Origin: JBEKTW01 sp963727845
GTDB taxonomy: Bacteria; Bacteroidota; Ignavibacteria; UBA10030; SZUA-254
DNA length: 64,000 bases
Reading direction: 5' to 3'
Assembly: GCA_963727845.1 (NCBI GenBank)
Contig: CAVSHI010000006.1
Coordinates: forward strand, 248,001-312,000
Made by a program: the position numbers and the translations under genes. The notes beneath the pieces were generated by a model. That model was not told the DNA's origin, ran no database searches, and was given only the letters and a program-made list of their open reading frames with translations. This document shows, piece after piece, positions 43,478-52,797 of this stretch. Within the stretch, counting starts at the first letter, position 1. Every line of letters starts with the position of its first letter.

Positions 43478-43938
43478 TGTTGCAAACTCCAATCCATACA
43501 ACCATCAACGGCCGGGAGTATATGCTCTCGGTTTCCCCAAACAGAACGCTGCTTGAGATTCTGCGGGATGAACTCGGATTGATGGGAACAAAATGCGGTT
43601 GCGAGATCGGTGAATGCGGCGCGTGCACGGTGTTGCTCGACGGAGCAGCCGTGAATTCGTGTCTTGTGCTCGCGCCTCAGATTGAAGGAAAAGAAATTCT
43701 GACGGTGGAGGGTTTGATGTCGAACAGTGTCCTCGATCGGCTCCAGGAATCGTTCATGGATCATGACGCTGCCCATTGCGGTTTCTGTACACCCGGAATG
43801 CTGATGAGCGCGAAAGCCCTGCTGGACAAGAACAGTCATCCTTCCGAAGAGGACATTCGAATCGCGATTTCAGGGAATCTCTGCCGGTGCACCGGCTACG
43901 TCCAGATTGTCGAAGCGATCAAGGATGCGGCAAAGTAG
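43477..43938 (+). CDS. Xanthine dehydrogenase-type 2Fe-2S subunit
   Basis: 154 residues. CGCEIGECGACTVLLDG with a following Cys binds the plant-ferredoxin-type cluster. HCGFCTPGM and CRCTGY bind the second cluster near the molybdenum cofactor. Size and order match CoxS/XdhC subunits. The start overlaps the stop of the four-helix relic by one base (TGATG). It is the third subunit of the hydroxylase, separated from the other two by the relic. Confidence 0.93.
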   Translation: MLQTPIHTTINGREYMLSVSPNRTLLEILRDELGLMGTKCGCEIGECGACTVLLDGAAVNSCLVLAPQIEGKEILTVEGLMSNSVLDRLQESFMDHDAAHCGFCTPGMLMSAKALLDKNSHPSEEDIRIAISGNLCRCTGYVQIVEAIKDAAK

Positions 43939-44009
43939 TCACGCACCTTTCGGATTGGTAGGTTTTTAGATGATGCGAAATCCTAAGCACTCGGTTAAAG
44001 ACACACACC

Positions 44010-44080
44010 CCTAAATCCCCTCTCAAGAGGGGACTTTGCCAGATTCCCCTCCTCCGGAGGGGGCAGGGGTGGGTCTTTTC
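44010..44080. repeat. CCCCTC...GAGGGG dispersed repeat
   Basis: Two hairpins in a row (CCCCTCTCAAGAGGGG and CCCCTCCTCCGGAGGGG) between the 2Fe-2S and ygeY genes. Repeats of this make occur widely in FCB genomes. A terminator role is possible for the first operon part (TCTTTT follows). Confidence 0.55.
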
Positions 44081-44116
44081 ACTGTTTTCGCTTGATTATA
44101 TGATCAAACTAACCGA

Positions 44117-45322
44117 ATGAATCTGTACCAGACCATTTACGATCGAGCCAAAGCGATCGAAAACGACACCGTTCGGATTCTGATGGACCTCGTTCGTACA
44201 CCGTCATTCTCCTCGAAAGAAAAAGAGGTGGTACGGGTTGTCCGACGGGAGATGGAGAAGGTGGGCTTTGACGACATCAGGATCGATGGGTTAGGAAGCA
44301 TCATCGGACGCATCGGCAACGGCCCAAGGACTATTGCAATCGACGGACACGTCGATACCGTGAACGCCGGCGACAGGGCACAATGGGGCTTCGACCCATT
44401 CATCCCGAAGGTGGAAAACGGCAAAGTGTGGGGACGCGGGACTGTCGATCAGAAAGGCGGGCTGGCGGCGATGCTCTCTGCGGCCAGGCTCATCAAAGAA
44501 CTGAATCTGAATGATGCGCTCACCGTCTACTTCACCGGGACCGTGATGGAAGAAGACTGCGACGGTCTTTGCTGGCAGTATCTGATCAAGGAAGAAAAAA
44601 TCCGACCAGAGCTCGTGATAGTAACGGAGCCGACGAACATGTTTCTCTACCGCGGTCATCGCGGCCGGATGGAGATGCGCGTTGAAGTGAAAGGTCGAAG
44701 CTGTCACAGTTCCGCGCCTGAACGCGGCGATAATGCCATTTACAAAATCGCTCGCATCGCGCTGGAAATTGAAAAGCTCAATGAACGGCTGCCGGGCAAT
44801 CCGCTCCTGGGGAAGGGGTCGGTTACAGTCACTGAAGCCGGGTCATCGTCTCCATCAATCTGCGCCGTGCCGGACGGCGCGAATATCCTTCTCGACCGGC
44901 GGTTGACCTCCGGCGAATCGAAAGAGAAGGCCGTGGCCGAAGTGTATGAAGCAGCAAAACGGACCGGTTACGACAATGTGAAAGTAGTCGTGCTTACTTT
45001 CGAGGAGCCGGCATACACCGGGAGAGTGTATCCAACCGAAAAATATTATCCGACGTGGGCGCTGGATGAAAACTCTCCGTTTCTCCGGAGCGCGGTTGAA
45101 GTATACGCTGGACTGTTCGCAAGAGATCCTCGCGTCGGCATGTGGACGTTTAGCAGCAACGCAACCGCGATTGCCGGGATGCATGGTATCCCGTGTTTCC
45201 TTTTCGGGCCGGGGGATGAACTGGATGCGCACGCTCCCGACGAAGCGTGTCAGATCGATCAACTCAACGATGCGGCTGCGTTCTATGCGGCATTCGTCGC
45301 GAAACTGAATCGGAAGGTGTGA
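44117..45322 (+). CDS. ygeY: YgeY-type M20 metallohydrolase
   Basis: 401 residues. IDGHVDTVN (zinc ligands), GRGTVDQKGGLAAM, VMEEDCDGL (catalytic Glu pair) and HAPDEACQI (last zinc ligand) are the M20 peptidase/deacylase signatures. The sequence follows the YgeY family, noted earlier as selenium-metabolism-linked and now associated with anaerobic purine breakdown clusters. It probably hydrolyses an amide or carbamoyl intermediate. The neighbours (molybdenum hydroxylase, DPD-like protein, SsnA) are the same as in E. coli's yge/xdh region. Confidence 0.85.
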   Translation: MNLYQTIYDRAKAIENDTVRILMDLVRTPSFSSKEKEVVRVVRREMEKVGFDDIRIDGLGSIIGRIGNGPRTIAIDGHVDTVNAGDRAQWGFDPFIPKVENGKVWGRGTVDQKGGLAAMLSAARLIKELNLNDALTVYFTGTVMEEDCDGLCWQYLIKEEKIRPELVIVTEPTNMFLYRGHRGRMEMRVEVKGRSCHSSAPERGDNAIYKIARIALEIEKLNERLPGNPLLGKGSVTVTEAGSSSPSICAVPDGANILLDRRLTSGESKEKAVAEVYEAAKRTGYDNVKVVVLTFEEPAYTGRVYPTEKYYPTWALDENSPFLRSAVEVYAGLFARDPRVGMWTFSSNATAIAGMHGIPCFLFGPGDELDAHAPDEACQIDQLNDAAAFYAAFVAKLNRKV

Positions 45323-45350
45323 TGACTATCAATAGAGAAAAGGTGATCGT

Positions 45351-47849
45351 ATGAGCAAAGAAAAGAACACCAATGGCGCCACTGAATTCCTTGCCGACGC
45401 CCAGCTCCGTGCCGAGGTCGAGAAGTGCGAATATTGCCAAGAGAAGCCGTGCAAGGAGGCATGCCCTGTCGATTGTTCGCCTGCAGACTTTATCATGGCC
45501 GTGAAGGCGGGCAGCCGTTCCGATTTTAAGCGCTCTGCCGCACTCATCATGGGAAGTAATCCTCTCGGCGGTGTGTGCGGCGCAGTTTGTCCCGACCGGC
45601 ATTGCATGAAGGCCTGCGTTCACCGGACGTTTGACTCCGCCGTGAATATCCCGGCAGTCCAGGCGACAATCATTGAAAGAGCAAAACGGCTTGGCGTCAT
45701 GCCCGAGTTTGAAAAGGCAGCTTCAAATGGAAAGAAGGTCGGCGTCTATGGCGCCGGTCCGGCGGGTCTCGGCGCTGCGTCATTGCTCGCACAGAAGGGG
45801 TACGCAGTTGACGTTATGGACACGACAAAGCAGCCCGGCGGCATGTGTCGTCTCATCCCGGGATCTAGATTGTCGCCGGAAGTTCTCAAAACCGATGTCG
45901 ATTTCCTGAAGTCGCTCGGTGACATTACGTTCAAGAAAGGCGAATGGTCTCCCGCATCGAAAGACGGATACGATGCCATTCTGGTAGCGACGGGCCTGGA
46001 TGAGGTTTTTACTCCGAAGATGGAGAACAGCGGCGTGGCCGTCGAGTGGATGGATTTTCTCTACGACTCGTCCCGATTCTCGGTGAAGGGAAAGCGCTTG
46101 GCAGTGATCGGCGGCGGAGCGGTGGCGCTCGACTGCGCGGAAGAGGCGCTTGCACGAGGTGCAAGAACCGTGGAGATGTTTGCGCTTGAGACATGGGCAG
46201 AGATGCCCCTCACGGTCAAGGAGCGTCATGCGATTGCAGAAGCGGGTATTGCGGTCACCGGACGCGTGAGGGTGCTGGAAATCCTGAAGAGCGAAAGGCG
46301 TATCACCGGTTTGCGGACCCAGAAAGTTGCGCTTCCAAAGGGCAAGAAATTCCACCCGAGGAATGTCGTCGACCTCAAAGGAACTGGGCAAACGCGCCCG
46401 GATGTCGACTTCGTTATCATCGCCGCTGGCGCAAGGTCTTCCCTTCAAATGTCGCATACGAAAGGCGTTTTTTTTGCGGGGGATATGGTCAATGGTCCGA
46501 CGACAGTCGTCGAAGCAGTAGCTGCCGGCAAGAATGCCGCTTTGGATCTCGACGCGTTTGTGTCCGGCCACTCCGCCAAACGGATTGAAAAGGCAACCAA
46601 GAACCGCACCGTAATGCCTGGAAGAGTGATGATTCCGGTTCCGCTGACGTCCGATTTCTTCGGCCGTAAAATTCTCTCTCCCTTCCTGCTCTCCGCCGGT
46701 CCGCCCACGGACGGGTATCATCAGATGAAGAAAGCCTACGAGGCGGGCTGGGCCGGTGGTATCATGAAGACCGCCTTCGATAATGTGCCGATTCATATTC
46801 CGTCGGAATACATGTATGCGTTCTCACGGTCGACCTATGCAAATTGCGACAACGTATCGGGCCATCCCCTCGACCGCGTTCGCCGCGAAGTGGAACGCCT
46901 GAGGCATGAGTTTCCCGACCGGTTGACTGCCGCTTCCACCGGCGGGCCTGTAACGGGTGATGACGAGAAGGATTGCGCCGGTTGGCAATCGAACACACAA
47001 AAACTTGAATCCGCAGGTGTCATGGGGGTCGAGTACAGTCTCTCATGCCCGCAGGGCGGAGACGGCACAAGAGGCGACATCGTTTCGCAGGACGCAGAAC
47101 TGACGGCGAAAATCGTCGACTGGGTGATGCAGGCCGGAAGCGCCGATGTCCCGAAACTTTTCAAGCTCACAGCCGCCGTCACGGCTATCTATCCGATTAT
47201 CAGCGCAATCAAAGAGGTGTTCGCGCGTTATCCGCGGAAGAAAGCCGGAGTTACGCTCGCCAATACATTTCCGACGCTCGCGTTCCGGAAGGGTGAGAAG
47301 TCATCGTGGGAAGAAGGAGTTGTCGTTGGAATGAGTGGCGAAGGGGTTCTTCCCATCTCCAACCTGACGCTCGCCAACGTCTCAAAATTAGGCGTGACGG
47401 TATCGGGTAACGGCGGTCCGATGGACTACAAAGCAGCGGCGAACTTTCTGGCTCTCGGTGCCCGAACCGTGCAGTTCTGCACAATCGCGATGAAGCACGG
47501 CTACGGGATCGTCGACGACCTTCACTCAGGCTTGAGTTACATGATGCTGGAGCGCGGCATCAAGTCGGTGAGCGAGCTTATCGGCTATGCTCTGCCGGTT
47601 CCCATCACCGGTTTTATGAATTTGCCGGCGCTGAAGAAAGTATCTGCAGTGCATGCTGAGCTGTGTCAACACTGCGGAAACTGCACCCGGTGCCCGTACC
47701 TTGCCGTCGAGTTCGACTCGAAAAAAGTACCGGTGACCGACCCGGCGCGCTGCATCGGATGCTCGATCTGCGTCCAGAAATGCTTCTCCGGCGCGCTGTA
47801 CATGCGAAAACGAACCAAACAAGAACTCTCAGTACTTCATGAGGCCTGA
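45351..47849 (+). CDS. Dihydropyrimidine dehydrogenase-like flavoprotein (PreT-PreA fusion)
   Basis: 832 residues. N-terminal Fe-S domain: CEYCQEKPCKEACPVDCSP and GGVCGAVCPDRHCMKAC. FAD/NAD(P)H domain: VGVYGAGPAGLGAA and LAVIGGGAVALDCAEEAL. From ~410, an FMN barrel like dihydroorotate/dihydropyrimidine dehydrogenase (YSLSCPQGGDG, VSGNGGPMDYKAAANFLALGARTVQFCT). Two 4Fe-4S motifs close it (CQHCGNCTRC, CIGCSICVQKC). This is the layout of DPD with both PreT and PreA parts in one chain. In the cluster it occupies the place of YgfK, an uncertain reductase of purine-derived rings. Confidence 0.85.
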   Translation: MSKEKNTNGATEFLADAQLRAEVEKCEYCQEKPCKEACPVDCSPADFIMAVKAGSRSDFKRSAALIMGSNPLGGVCGAVCPDRHCMKACVHRTFDSAVNIPAVQATIIERAKRLGVMPEFEKAASNGKKVGVYGAGPAGLGAASLLAQKGYAVDVMDTTKQPGGMCRLIPGSRLSPEVLKTDVDFLKSLGDITFKKGEWSPASKDGYDAILVATGLDEVFTPKMENSGVAVEWMDFLYDSSRFSVKGKRLAVIGGGAVALDCAEEALARGARTVEMFALETWAEMPLTVKERHAIAEAGIAVTGRVRVLEILKSERRITGLRTQKVALPKGKKFHPRNVVDLKGTGQTRPDVDFVIIAAGARSSLQMSHTKGVFFAGDMVNGPTTVVEAVAAGKNAALDLDAFVSGHSAKRIEKATKNRTVMPGRVMIPVPLTSDFFGRKILSPFLLSAGPPTDGYHQMKKAYEAGWAGGIMKTAFDNVPIHIPSEYMYAFSRSTYANCDNVSGHPLDRVRREVERLRHEFPDRLTAASTGGPVTGDDEKDCAGWQSNTQKLESAGVMGVEYSLSCPQGGDGTRGDIVSQDAELTAKIVDWVMQAGSADVPKLFKLTAAVTAIYPIISAIKEVFARYPRKKAGVTLANTFPTLAFRKGEKSSWEEGVVVGMSGEGVLPISNLTLANVSKLGVTVSGNGGPMDYKAAANFLALGARTVQFCTIAMKHGYGIVDDLHSGLSYMMLERGIKSVSELIGYALPVPITGFMNLPALKKVSAVHAELCQHCGNCTRCPYLAVEFDSKKVPVTDPARCIGCSICVQKCFSGALYMRKRTKQELSVLHEA

Positions 47850-47850
47850 A

Positions 47851-49176
47851 ATGACAATTCTTATCAAAAATGGTATCGTCGTTACTCTCGGCGAGCACAA
47901 CCGGGTGCTTTACGACCATGCCGTACTGTGCGAGGGCGGATTGATCAAAGCGATCGGTCCGGCAAGATCATTCACCGGCTCGTATGACAAAGTCATCGAT
48001 GCGGCGGGGAAGGTCGTGATGCCCGGGTTTATGAATGTGCACATGCACTTTTACTCGACGATGGTACGGGGGTACGGCAAAGCGGCGCCTTCGAAAGACT
48101 TCAATGAAGTGCTCCATAATCTCTGGTGGAAATTGGACAAAAAGCTGACGCTGGAGGACTGCTACCTCAGCGCCATGATTCCTCTCATCGATGCCGTCAG
48201 GCACGGCACTACCACCCTCATTGACCACCATGCCGGCCCGTTTGCCGTGCGCGGATCGCTCGGAAGAATTGCCGATGCCGTCAGGGAAATCGGACTTCGC
48301 GCGTCGTTATGTTACGAAGTATCGGACCGGGACGGCGAAGTGATCGCGGAAGAAGGATTGAAGGAAAACGCCGGCTTCCTTGCCCAGTGCAAAAAGGATG
48401 GAGACAATCAGATCAAAGGGTTGTTCGGCCTCCACGCGTCGTTCACCGTCGGTGACAGGACGATGGAAAAAGCCGTTGGTCTTGCGAAGGATCTGGATGC
48501 GGGCTTTCATGTCCACTCGGCGGAAGCGAAATCCGACCAGGATCACTGCGAGAAGCACCACAAGATGCGTGTTGTCGAGCGTTTCGACAAGTTTGGGGTT
48601 CTGGGCCCGAAGACCATCGTGGCGCACTGCGTCCACGTGAACGAGCGGGAGATGGAATTGCTGGCGAAGACGGGCACGGCCGTCGCGCACAACCCGCAGT
48701 CGAACATGAACAACGCGGTGGGTGTGGCAGACATCATCACAATGGCGGGGAAAGGCGTCCTCATCGGACTCGGGACGGACGCGATGACGGTCAACATGCT
48801 CGAGGAAGTCCGCTCGGCCTTGTGGGCACAGCACCTCGCGCAGGGCAACCCAAGCGTCGGCTTCATGGAAGCATTGTCAACGCTGCTTTTCAACAACGAG
48901 CGGATTGCCAACCGGTACTGGAAGCCTTTCGTTGGCGAGCTGAAAGAAGGATATGCCGCCGACGTTATTCTTATGGATTATTATTCCCCGACGCCGCTCG
49001 ATGAAACAACGTTTCTCGGTCATTTGGCTTTTGGACTTTCGCAATCCGTTGTCGATACGACCATTGCAGGCGGCAAGGTCCTCATGGAGAACCGGAAGTT
49101 GAAGATAAATATCGACGAAGAACGTATCAATGCCCGCACCCGCGAATGTGCGGCGGGATTATGGAAGAGAATGTAA
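47851..49176 (+). CDS. ssnA: SsnA-type aminohydrolase
   Basis: 441 residues from ATG 47851, two bases after the preceding stop (another ATG at 47839). Amidohydrolase metal ligands are visible: NVHMHFYS (HxH), HVHSAEA, AHCVHV and LGTDAM (Asp). It belongs to the SsnA/guanine-deaminase-like group found with YgeY and YgfK in purine clusters. Likely reaction: hydrolytic deamination or ring opening of a purine derivative. Complete and tightly coupled to the DPD-like gene. Confidence 0.87.
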   Translation: MTILIKNGIVVTLGEHNRVLYDHAVLCEGGLIKAIGPARSFTGSYDKVIDAAGKVVMPGFMNVHMHFYSTMVRGYGKAAPSKDFNEVLHNLWWKLDKKLTLEDCYLSAMIPLIDAVRHGTTTLIDHHAGPFAVRGSLGRIADAVREIGLRASLCYEVSDRDGEVIAEEGLKENAGFLAQCKKDGDNQIKGLFGLHASFTVGDRTMEKAVGLAKDLDAGFHVHSAEAKSDQDHCEKHHKMRVVERFDKFGVLGPKTIVAHCVHVNEREMELLAKTGTAVAHNPQSNMNNAVGVADIITMAGKGVLIGLGTDAMTVNMLEEVRSALWAQHLAQGNPSVGFMEALSTLLFNNERIANRYWKPFVGELKEGYAADVILMDYYSPTPLDETTFLGHLAFGLSQSVVDTTIAGGKVLMENRKLKINIDEERINARTRECAAGLWKRM

Positions 49177-49332
49177 TAAAAAAGATTGAGGATGGACGGT
49201 GGAAGATGGATGTGAGGAGGTTGGATTGATGTGAAATCGGCTGACCTCGGAAGATGCGGACTTCGTCCCGTGAAAATCCGTGCACTTTCGGTGTCATCCG
49301 CGGTTGTCTTTTTTGATGGAGGAGGCACAAAC
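49177..49332. repeat. Low-complexity spacer
   Basis: GAGGATGGACGGTGGAAGATGGATG-type words and a fragment of the CACGGAT family (GTGTCATCCGCGGTTGTC). No gene. Confidence 0.4.
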
Positions 49333-49566
49333 ATGATACACGAGGAACTGTCTGGACAGATCATTAGTTCGTTTTTCAAAGTATATAACACTCTCGGTCA
49401 TGGCTTTTTGGAAAAGGTGTACGAGAACGCTCTCATGATCGAGTTGGCAAGGTCTGGAATGAGGGCACAATTACCTGAAAGCGACCGAAATAGAAGTAGG
49501 ATTGCTGCTGAACTTCGGGCCCAAACCGCAATTCATTCGACGGATTTTTTCAAATGATAGGAAGAG
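49333..49566 (+). pseudogene. GxxExxY protein with internal deletion
   Basis: The N-terminal half MIHEELSGQIISSFFKVYNTLGHGFLEKVYENALMIELARSGM is a normal GxxExxY/PDDEXK_3 start. After GCACAA the sequence jumps out of frame to the family's C-terminus, readable as NYLKATEIEVGLLLNF then GPKPQFIRRIFSNDR. About 45 codons with the nuclease core are missing. Matching GCACAA at both edges would fit a microhomology deletion. Not functional. Confidence 0.8.
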
Positions 49567-49570
49567 CATT

Positions 49571-49779
49571 CACCACGGATAACACGGATCACGCAGAAGA
49601 ATACGGATATCATTTAAGCATCAGTGTGCATCCGCGCTGTTTCCGCGTCGTCCGCGGTTGTTTCTCATTCACCACGGATAACACGGATGATGCAGGTGAA
49701 CGCGGATTTCATTTAAGCATCAGCGTGCATCCGCGCTGTTTCCGCGTCATCGGCGGTTGTATATCTTTTACCACGGATA
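49571..49779. repeat. 99-bp tandem repeat (CACCACGGATAACACGGAT family)
   Basis: Units start at 49571, 49670 and 49769 (partial) with a period of 99 bp. Each has ACCACGGATAACACGGAT, ATTTAAGCATCAG and CATCCGCGCTGTTTCCGCGT. The frame through it is open only because 99 is a multiple of three. Confidence 0.8.
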
Positions 49780-49843
49780 TTGCGCCTGCAAAGACTTCGG
49801 TTCAAATTTCATAGGGAACTCAGAACAACCATAGGATAATCAA

Positions 49844-51304
49844 ATGTCAAAGATCATCAAGAAACTCCATCCAAACGTAATCAAGAAGACGGCTGCGCGT
49901 TGCCGCAAACGGGGTATCGTGATCCCAACCTTCGCCCAGATGAGAGACCCGGCGAAAATCCCGGCGTCGATCAAAAAGAAACTTTCCAAGGTCGGACTTT
50001 GGGATGTCAACCCGCTCAACCTCTTCCGGATATCGTGGAAGAATGACATTCGCACCGGTTCATTCGGACCTGTGAACTATGTCGAAATACCGAAGTCGAT
50101 AACGGGAGTGGATGCGCGCATCATCGGAATGGTCGGGAAATACTTCCCAACCGGAGCGCACAAAGTCGGGGCGGCGTTCGGCTGCCTCGTGCCTCGCCTC
50201 GTAAGCGGTGAGTTCGACCCCGAGAAGCATAAAGCCGTCTGGCCGTCAACCGGCAATTTTTGCCGGGGTGGGGCTTTCGATTGCGCACTGCTGGATTGCA
50301 CTGCCGTTGCGATCCTGCCCGAGGGAATGTCGAAGGAACGATTCGAATGGCTGGAAGAGATCGGCGCTGAAGTCATTGCAACACCCGGTACAGAATCCAA
50401 CGTGAAAGAAATTTACGACAAATGCTGGGAGCTGAAGAACGACCCCCTCAATATGATCTTCAATCAGTTTGAAGAATTTGGCAACCCGATCTGGCACTAC
50501 AGCGTGACTGGACCGGCAATAGAAGAAGCGTTCCACTCCCTCAATACGAAAAATGCGAACGCCGCCGCGTATATCTCCGCAACGGGTTCAGCCGGGACAA
50601 TCGCTGCAGGAGATTATCTCAAGGAACAATTTCCCCATTTGAAGGTTGTTGCTTCGGAGGCATTGCAATGTCCTACGCTCTTCATGAACGGATACGGCGC
50701 TCACCGGATTGAAGGAATCGGCGATAAGCACGTGCCGTGGGTTCACAACGTCCTAAACACCGACGCCGTGGCCGCCATCGACGATGAAGATTGCATGAGA
50801 GTGTTGCGGCTCTTTAATGAGGACGCCGGGAAAAGGTACCTCCTGGGCAGTGGTGTATCGGCTGCCGAGCTGGAACGACTGCCGCTCTTGGGAATATCGA
50901 GCATTTCGAATCTTCTCGCTGCAATTAAGACTGCAAAGCACTTCGAGATGAAGAGCAATGATGTAATTGTCACGATTTTCACGGACTCCGTCGAATTGTA
51001 CCGGTCCCGGTTGAAAGAACTTCGCGAAGAACGGGGGATCTATTCTCTCGTCAATGCGGCAAAAGACCATGCAGGGCCTCTTCTGCATCAGGGCATCGAT
51101 TTCTTCAAGGAGCTGACGTACTACGAGAGGAAGGCGATTCACCATCTCAAGTACTTCACGTGGGTCGAGCAGCAAGGCAAGTCTTCAGAAGAACTGGACG
51201 CGCAATGGGACGCCGAATACTGGCGGGAAATCTTTGAAGACGAGGTCGCCTATTTTGACAAGCTGATCGGAGAGTTCAACGGCGAAGTCGGCAGGGCAGG
51301 CTGA
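49844..51304 (+). CDS. PLP-dependent fold-type II enzyme (cysteine synthase/ammonia-lyase-like)
   Basis: 486 residues, longer than cysteine synthase (~310). KYFPTGAHKVGAAFGCL carries the Schiff-base Lys, WPSTGNFCRGGAFDCALL the substrate loop and YISATGSAGTIAAGDYL the phosphate-binding glycines. A helical C-terminal extension (~400-486) is unlike standard family members. In comparable yge clusters the PLP gene is YgeX, diaminopropionate ammonia-lyase; this protein could fill the same role but is a different subfamily. A beta-elimination or deamination is likely. Confidence 0.75.
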   Translation: MSKIIKKLHPNVIKKTAARCRKRGIVIPTFAQMRDPAKIPASIKKKLSKVGLWDVNPLNLFRISWKNDIRTGSFGPVNYVEIPKSITGVDARIIGMVGKYFPTGAHKVGAAFGCLVPRLVSGEFDPEKHKAVWPSTGNFCRGGAFDCALLDCTAVAILPEGMSKERFEWLEEIGAEVIATPGTESNVKEIYDKCWELKNDPLNMIFNQFEEFGNPIWHYSVTGPAIEEAFHSLNTKNANAAAYISATGSAGTIAAGDYLKEQFPHLKVVASEALQCPTLFMNGYGAHRIEGIGDKHVPWVHNVLNTDAVAAIDDEDCMRVLRLFNEDAGKRYLLGSGVSAAELERLPLLGISSISNLLAAIKTAKHFEMKSNDVIVTIFTDSVELYRSRLKELREERGIYSLVNAAKDHAGPLLHQGIDFFKELTYYERKAIHHLKYFTWVEQQGKSSEELDAQWDAEYWREIFEDEVAYFDKLIGEFNGEVGRAG

Positions 51305-51360
51305 TTCTTGGAACTTCCGGCATTGTTTCTTATTTTAAGCTCTGAATTGAATATTCATCA

Positions 51361-52725
51361 GTGAGCATATCAGAGAAAATACGCGATGCCGGGGTTGTCG
51401 GGGCAGGCGGAGCTGGATTCCCGGCACACGTGAAGGCCTCATCGAAGGTCGAGATCGTCATTGCCAACGGAGCCGAATGCGAGCCGTTGATTCATAAGGA
51501 CTATGAATTGATGCTCCATTATCCGGGGGAAGTTGTCCGTGGATTGAACCTCCTCATGGAATCGACTGGAGCGCGTTCCGGGATTATCGGAATCAAGCAG
51601 AAGAACAAGTCTGCCATCGACGCACTCTCTACGGCCCTGAATTCCAATAATTCCAATTATTCCAATCATCCCAATAATTCCAATCATCCCAATAATTCCA
51701 AGTTATTTCTGTTGGGAGACTTCTATCCATCCGGCGATGAATACATCCTCGTCTATGAGGCCACCAAACGCCTGATCCCGCCGAAAGGAATTCCCCTCGA
51801 CCTTGGCGTCGTGGTCAATAATGTTGAGACTCTTTTCAATATCGCCTGTGCGGCGGAAGGCCACCCGGTCACTGAAAAATTCATCACCGTCGCAGGCGCC
51901 GTCAGGAGCCCGGGTTCCTTTCTTGCACCGATCGGCATGAGTTTTGCGAAAGCGATTGAAGCGGCCGGCGGATTTTCCTACGACGGCTCCAGGGGCTTCG
52001 CGGTCTTTGTCGGCGGTGTCATGATGGGGAGGTTGGAGTTTAATCTTGAGCTTCCCATCACAAAAACGATTGCAGGACTTGTGGTTCTTCCGGTCGAGCA
52101 TGCTCTTGTTCAGCGAAAGCGTCAGCCGGAAAAATCGATGCACCGGATTGGCAAATCAGCATGTGATCAGTGCACGTACTGCACGGAATTGTGCCCGCGT
52201 TACCTCCTGGGCTATGACATCCAACCGCACAAAGTGATGCGAAGCCTCTCATTTACAACGACCGGAGAGAATATCTGGAATCAGTACGCCGAACTCTGCT
52301 GCTCGTGCGGGCTCTGCACGTTGTACGCGTGTCCGGAGAGCCTGTTTCCGAAGGAAGCGTGCGACAAGGCAAAGCACGATTTGAGGGAACAGGGAATCAA
52401 ATGGTCGGGGAAGACGGATGTTCAACCTCATCCCATGTACGAAGGGCGCCGCACCCCGCTGAAGCAACTCGTGAAACGCCTCGGTGTGACCGACTACGAC
52501 CATCCCTCGGAGCTCATCAAGAAGCACATCACGGTGTCGAAGGTCGAGATCCCGCTCTCTCAGCATATCGGGTCTCCCGCGCTCGCATCCGTGCGCAGCG
52601 GCGAGAAGGTCGTGAAGGGCCAGTGCATAGGGGAAATTCCCGAAGGAAAACTCGGTGCGAGAGTGCATGCGAGTATTGATGGGGTGGTGAAGAGTGTTGG
52701 AGATACAATTGTGATTGAGAGTTGA
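51361..52725 (+). CDS. PduS/RnfC-like Fe-S flavoprotein with SLBB domain
   Basis: 454 residues starting at GTG. VVGAGGAGFPAHVKA and NGAECEPLIHKDYELM form the NADH/FMN-binding domain of complex-I 51-kDa/RnfC proteins. TVAGAVRSPGSF begins an SLBB domain. CDQCTYCTELCPRYLLGY and CCSCGLCTLYACPESLFPKEAC bind two 4Fe-4S clusters. The C-terminal ~70 residues resemble a barrel-sandwich hybrid fold. This is the domain set of PduS, which works with the shell protein PduT encoded downstream. Seven 9-bp repeats (51640-51702) add ~21 Asn-rich residues in frame. Confidence 0.85.
   Translation: MSISEKIRDAGVVGAGGAGFPAHVKASSKVEIVIANGAECEPLIHKDYELMLHYPGEVVRGLNLLMESTGARSGIIGIKQKNKSAIDALSTALNSNNSNYSNHPNNSNHPNNSKLFLLGDFYPSGDEYILVYEATKRLIPPKGIPLDLGVVVNNVETLFNIACAAEGHPVTEKFITVAGAVRSPGSFLAPIGMSFAKAIEAAGGFSYDGSRGFAVFVGGVMMGRLEFNLELPITKTIAGLVVLPVEHALVQRKRQPEKSMHRIGKSACDQCTYCTELCPRYLLGYDIQPHKVMRSLSFTTTGENIWNQYAELCCSCGLCTLYACPESLFPKEACDKAKHDLREQGIKWSGKTDVQPHPMYEGRRTPLKQLVKRLGVTDYDHPSELIKKHITVSKVEIPLSQHIGSPALASVRSGEKVVKGQCIGEIPEGKLGARVHASIDGVVKSVGDTIVIES
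51640..51702 (+). repeat. In-frame 9-bp repeat inside the PduS-like gene
   Basis: Seven units of AATTCCAAT or CATCCCAAT in a row (63 bp). They code for NSN/NHP tripeptides between DALSTAL and KLFLLGDFYP. Relatives have no such segment that I know of. It looks like spacer-type repeat DNA inserted or expanded within a coding region without shifting the frame. Confidence 0.8.
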
Positions 52726-52732
52726 AGGTAGA

Positions 52733-52797
52733 GGATGGAAGATGGAAGATGGAGGATGGGGGATGGGGGATGGAAGATGGGGGATGGAGGATTGAAG
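52733..52797. repeat. GATGGAAGATGG low-complexity tract
   Basis: About 65 bp of GATGGAA / GATGGGG words of 7-8 bp between the PduS-like gene and a four-helix-bundle gene. The complement of the 39.8-kb tract. Confidence 0.7.

Noticed and set aside
44117..49176. Selenoprotein genes
   Set aside because: YgeY and SsnA are linked to selenium metabolism in the literature, but no gene of the cluster has an in-frame TGA within a conserved region and no SECIS-like element was found by eye.
49554..49814. Protein-coding gene across the 99-bp repeat
   Set aside because: The frame is open only because of the repeat period; composition (TTDNTD, VHPRCFRV repeated) is that of a dispersed repeat, with no ribosome site.
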